Part shown: piece by piece, positions 61,101 through 64,000 of the stretch
How positions within the stretch are numbered: the stretch's first letter is position 1
How the letters are laid out: each line of letters opens with the position of its first letter
DNA from: Dimorphilus gyrociliatus
Lineage: Eukaryota > Annelida > Polychaeta > Dinophilidae
NCBI GenBank assembly: GCA_904063045.1
Contig: CAJFCJ010000001.1
Span: 1,929,501-1,993,500, forward strand
Length of the DNA stretch: 64,000 nt
Reading direction: 5' to 3'
Notes under the pieces: model-generated
Database searches by the model: none
Told to the model about the DNA's origin: nothing
The model's input: only the letters and a program-made list of their open reading frames with translations
Made by a program: the position numbers and the translations under genes

Positions 61101-63238
61101 AGTATTTTCCATTCAAATTTTACTCTTGAAAGATCTTTATATCCGTTGGAAATGCGTGCTTGAAAAATTGAAGCTCTTCCCAAAGCTATATAATTTTCAC
61201 CATCTATACGCACTGGCGGTAGCTTACTCTCGATAATTAAGTCTCGGTCGACCGTAATATTAACGTCAGCGACGAATGGAGAATAGAAGAGAAGCCTCGG
61301 TCGATATTTTCCTGCCGTCGAATAACGCAATTCGATTGTTTTCCGTAAATGGCAAGTCCGAGTATAATTAGATTGCGAATGCCGGAGGTCGCTAGACGTC
61401 AGCTTGATTGAAGATCCATCTCCCGAATCGATAACAAGAGACGCTCCCTCGATTGACGCCGTATAGATGTCGAACGCTAAGTGTACGGTCGAATTAACGG
61501 AGTGGACGGACGAAGGAGCCGTTAGGGAAACGTTGACCACTTGACGCTCTAAAGCCATCTGTGAATAATCGATAAGCATTTACACGCAATCGATAATCAT
61601 CATTACACATACGCTAATGCGTCACCGTAGTTGAAAAAAAAGGGAAAAAAACTAGCGGACGATTAATCAAATTACACAATGCAGCTCCATACCGCAAATT
61701 AACATCAGACTATTGATCGCAAACGATATATGATATCGATTTCTTAGAAGTGCACACAATCCCAACAACGAACATTAGGCGGATAAGCATCTAAACGCAT
61801 ATGAATTGGCACTTACCAACGATAAGGCTGAGTGCACGAGTAGTTCGCCAGAGCGCACCTCAACTCTTACGTTATATTCACCGATCCGAGGAGGAGAGAA
61901 CGCCTACGAGGAAAATAATTTATTATGTTAAATTATCAGGGAAAGGTCATAAGCTTACTAGACGGTCAGTCAAGCATCTCGAGCAGTTTGTCGATCGAAT
62001 TTCTTTTCCATTTATTCTCCAAATCCAGTTCAGGTTACGGCCTGTGTCGGCATCCGCTTCTAGGATCAAACTCTCTCCAACAAGAGCGGTGGCAACATTT
62101 TCTACGGGTGAACACGATGTGGCTGTCTTGTTGGCTAAATCCAAATCGACAATAGATAAATAATGTGTCTTAAATGAGAAATTAGCCTTTGAACGAAGTT
62201 CTGAAAGCTCCGTACGGGCGAGCAAGTCTGGAAAAAAAGGCGGACGAATGAGAAAAGCTTCATTAAGGCGGCGTGATTGATCACTAACCGACGCTCAGCT
62301 GCCCACAAGATGGGGCGTCGAACGTTATAGCCGTTTGCGGTGTAGCGACTATCCTACTTCCGTTTCCCGCAACTTGTCCGCAAGATCTCCATTGCCATGA
62401 TAGCTGAATTATTCGCCAACCGCTGGCAGAATCGTCAGGCAGTCCATCTTCGATTTCTCTCTCAAAGCCCACTAGGATAGCGAATGCTTTATCACCGCTA
62501 GATGGCGCTATGTTTATTCGAGAAAGGCGTGGTAGGCGAACGGTGTAGAGGGCGGCGGTGCCGCCGCAGGGTAGGGACAAGCCGACTTGAAGCGGACATC
62601 TGGCGAAAACGTGCCCAATCAAACGTTATCGGTAAAACAAGCACTTAAACATCGTTCGTTTTAAAACTGCGCGGCCGAGCCGGGGGCCTGCCAGTCAAGA
62701 CAAACACATACAGTAAACATACCGTCAATTGTATGCACACACGCACCGACACTAATGTAAACAAACCTCTCACTACACGTTTTGACGTCCGACGAACCGT
62801 TCCAACGGCGGCAAGAGCAACGGTTATCAGAGCCTACTAGGACGTATGTGAAACTGTATGACAAGGAAAATATTCATAAGAGCTCTCAACAATAAACGAA
62901 ACCTACTTCTTTTGTGTGCAATCTTGAAAACATTCTATCAACTGGCTTGCGTTCGAAACGTTCGTGCCGTCAGCGAATTCCGATACGTTCACACATCCAA
63001 TATGCCAGGCGGCTGTCAAAGAATATTTCGTCAAATTAACTTTAGATGCTTTAAGACTTTTATTAACGTCTAGCCTACGGGCTAGAAACATTTTCTTGCT
63101 CCATCCAACACGATTTATATCCGATCTATAACATTACTTACCACTTTTGTTGCTATATTCCTTTTCTGTACATTCAACAGAATGAAAAGCTAGTAGCAGA
63201 ATCAGCTGACATACGCGAATTAACGCCATTGTAGACAT
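49123..63238 (-). CDS. PKD1: Polycystin-1 family receptor/channel subunit
   Basis: About 33 exons, roughly 3,800 residues, ATG 63238 to stop 49123. Order: signal peptide; WSC domain (exons 63142-63238, 62907-63069, 62743-62853); exons 62289-62599, 61959-62227, 61817-61903; a single 2,736-bp exon of PKD repeats (58823-61558, e.g. TFEWDFGNGK); more PKD repeats to 57552; REJ region 56579-57452, 56011-56525, 55843-55951, 54921-55666; GAIN with GPS (CVWRTPEFTW...GCR...LCGCNHLTSF, cleavage expected at HL/T); PLAT (TLYKVHIWHDNDG...CFPCERWL); about eleven membrane helices with the TOP region (LQFTLIHAPTSLFSTVKL) and pore-proximal helices; coiled-coil and acidic C-terminus (DEEDEIEIEIDDEF). No LRR block precedes the WSC domain and no C-type lectin domain was found, unlike human PKD1. 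Boundaries at 52.5-52.8 and 54.1-54.9 kb are unresolved. Known members act with PKD2-type subunits at cilia or in sperm. Confidence 0.93.
54840..54843 (-). other. Frame break in polycystin GAIN exon
   Basis: Exon 54583-54873 should join phase 0 to phase 2 but is one base too long. Its two halves (DGSVSSLTLF and CDENSESATPREVTVKNLKK) are both GAIN-like but in different frames, meeting at a run of four T on the coding strand. Confidence 0.55.
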
Positions 63239-63469
63239 CAATCGGGAAACGCGCGCCACAAATTCATTTTATACGTTCATCATCTGCAACTTAATGCGAC
63301 AGTCAATATAATTCATATAGTTCGCAGCTCGGAAGTAGTTCGGCTGTTATTATTACGCTGTGTTTGTAATAGCAGAGGTCGTAACTGCAGTACGATAGAT
63401 GGCGCGCATAAATTAAAAAAACATAAATTTTGTATTAAAAAATAAACATTAATCAACGAAAAGTTTTCA

Positions 63470-63959
63470 TTAAAAAAGATATTTGATGATAAAAACTGAT
63501 GTTAAAACTGTTAATACAGTAGATAACTTGGAAGCCGACGTGTATGTTGCCGAATTGCATCCTTCTCCGGAGCACGTATATATACAAGCTCGATAAGTAC
63601 GATCGTGATCAGGATAAGTAACATATTGACACTGATTTCCCATTCCTCTTGACGAACAAAATCTTGTGGTTCCAACTACACCACCCCAAACTCCCGTGGT
63701 TTTTAAGCAGTATGCGGCAGCATCCACTTTACATTCCGTAGGTTTTATCAACAGCTCATCTTTGTGAGCATGATCAAAAAATTCTTTGCAATCTGGATCC
63801 TTAGCTGAATCACACTGATAGCAATTCAATGATTCTCCTAAAAATAAAGTAATGTTGTTAAGTAAAACGAATTTTGCTTTTTTACAATTCGAAAAAGAAC
63901 TTACCTATAATAGCCAAAGATAAAAAAAGTAATAACGAATATAAAGATTTAGTGTCCAT
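63470..63959 (-). CDS. Ly6/uPAR three-finger protein, GPI-type
   Basis: Two exons: 63905-63959 and 63470-63837, about 140 residues. The first exon is almost all signal peptide (SLYSLLLFLSLAII). The mature part opens LNCYQCDSAKDPDCKEFF, has about ten cysteines (KVDAAAYCLK, RFCSS, GNQCQYV, RACIYTC, EGCN) and ends the fold with the Ly6 CN motif. The last 20 residues are hydrophobic (TVLTVLTSVFIIKYLF), as for GPI attachment. The DPDC and ACIYTCSGEGCN pattern resembles the quiver/sleepless branch of invertebrate Ly6 proteins. Function is not predictable from sequence. The ATG lies 41 bp from the window end, so promoter context is missing. Confidence 0.88.
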
Positions 63960-64000
63960 TGTTTAAAAGCAGGCAGTTTGATTCTTACATACTAATTGTT

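Noticed and set aside
1-64000. Transposons, tRNA and rRNA genes
   Set aside because: No transposase, reverse transcriptase or integrase frame, and no tRNA box pair or rRNA core recognised by eye; tRNAscan and repeat-library searches would be needed to be certain.

Overview
The window is nuclear DNA from an animal: AT-rich, densely packed, with genes on both strands split by very short GT-AG introns (mostly about 50-95 bp). All named genes are conserved animal families: meckelin, SRF, WDR88, MARCHF6, a tetraspanin, TAF1, FBXO36, a MEP50-like WD40 protein, a core-2-type GlcNAc transferase, TRA2, Quaking, RPL37A, RBMS/shep, a polycystin-1 and a Ly6 protein. SRF, TAF1, Quaking, REJ-polycystin and Ly6 together indicate a metazoan. 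The compactness would suit a small-genome spiralian (a Dimorphilus-like annelid is one possibility), but this is inference. I see no transposon open reading frame, tRNA, rRNA or CRISPR array.

Layout. 1-2,962: 3' part of meckelin (+). 3,408-4,563: unrecognised helical protein (-). 5,393-6,936: LRR-type membrane protein (+). 7,850-9,438: SRF (-), with two perfect CArG boxes upstream. 10,142-11,457: WDR88 (-). 11,923-15,473: MARCHF6 (+). 15,648-16,672: tetraspanin (-). 17,756-24,276: TAF1 in 27 exons (+). 24,397-24,768: possible small tail-anchored protein (+). 25,509-26,489: FBXO36 (-), head to head with a MEP50-like gene (26,784-27,767, +), which is tail to tail with a GT14 transferase (27,789-29,129, -), which is head to head with TRA2 (29,439-30,798, +). 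30,799-36,408 has no intact gene but carries a decayed copy of a TRA2 exon. 36,409-40,705: Quaking (-), with two mutually exclusive versions of one exon. 42,040-42,602: RPL37A (-). 43,411-48,594: RBMS/shep (+), with alternative first exons and alternative ends. 49,123-63,238: a polycystin-1 (-) spanning 14 kb. 63,470-63,959: Ly6 prot domain protein (-).

The genes are housekeeping and regulatory and do not form one pathway. Three are RNA-processing regulators (TRA2, QKI, RBMS), and each shows sequence suggesting that it is itself regulated by alternative splicing. Meckelin and polycystin-1 are both cilium-associated membrane proteins but lie about 46 kb apart. The most notable signals are the QKI exon pair with ACUAAY sites beside it, the CArG boxes at SRF, the TRA2 exon fossil, and a one-base frame break in the polycystin GAIN region. 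Exon boundaries were placed by hand from GT/AG sites, reading phase and remembered family sequences; none is backed by transcripts.
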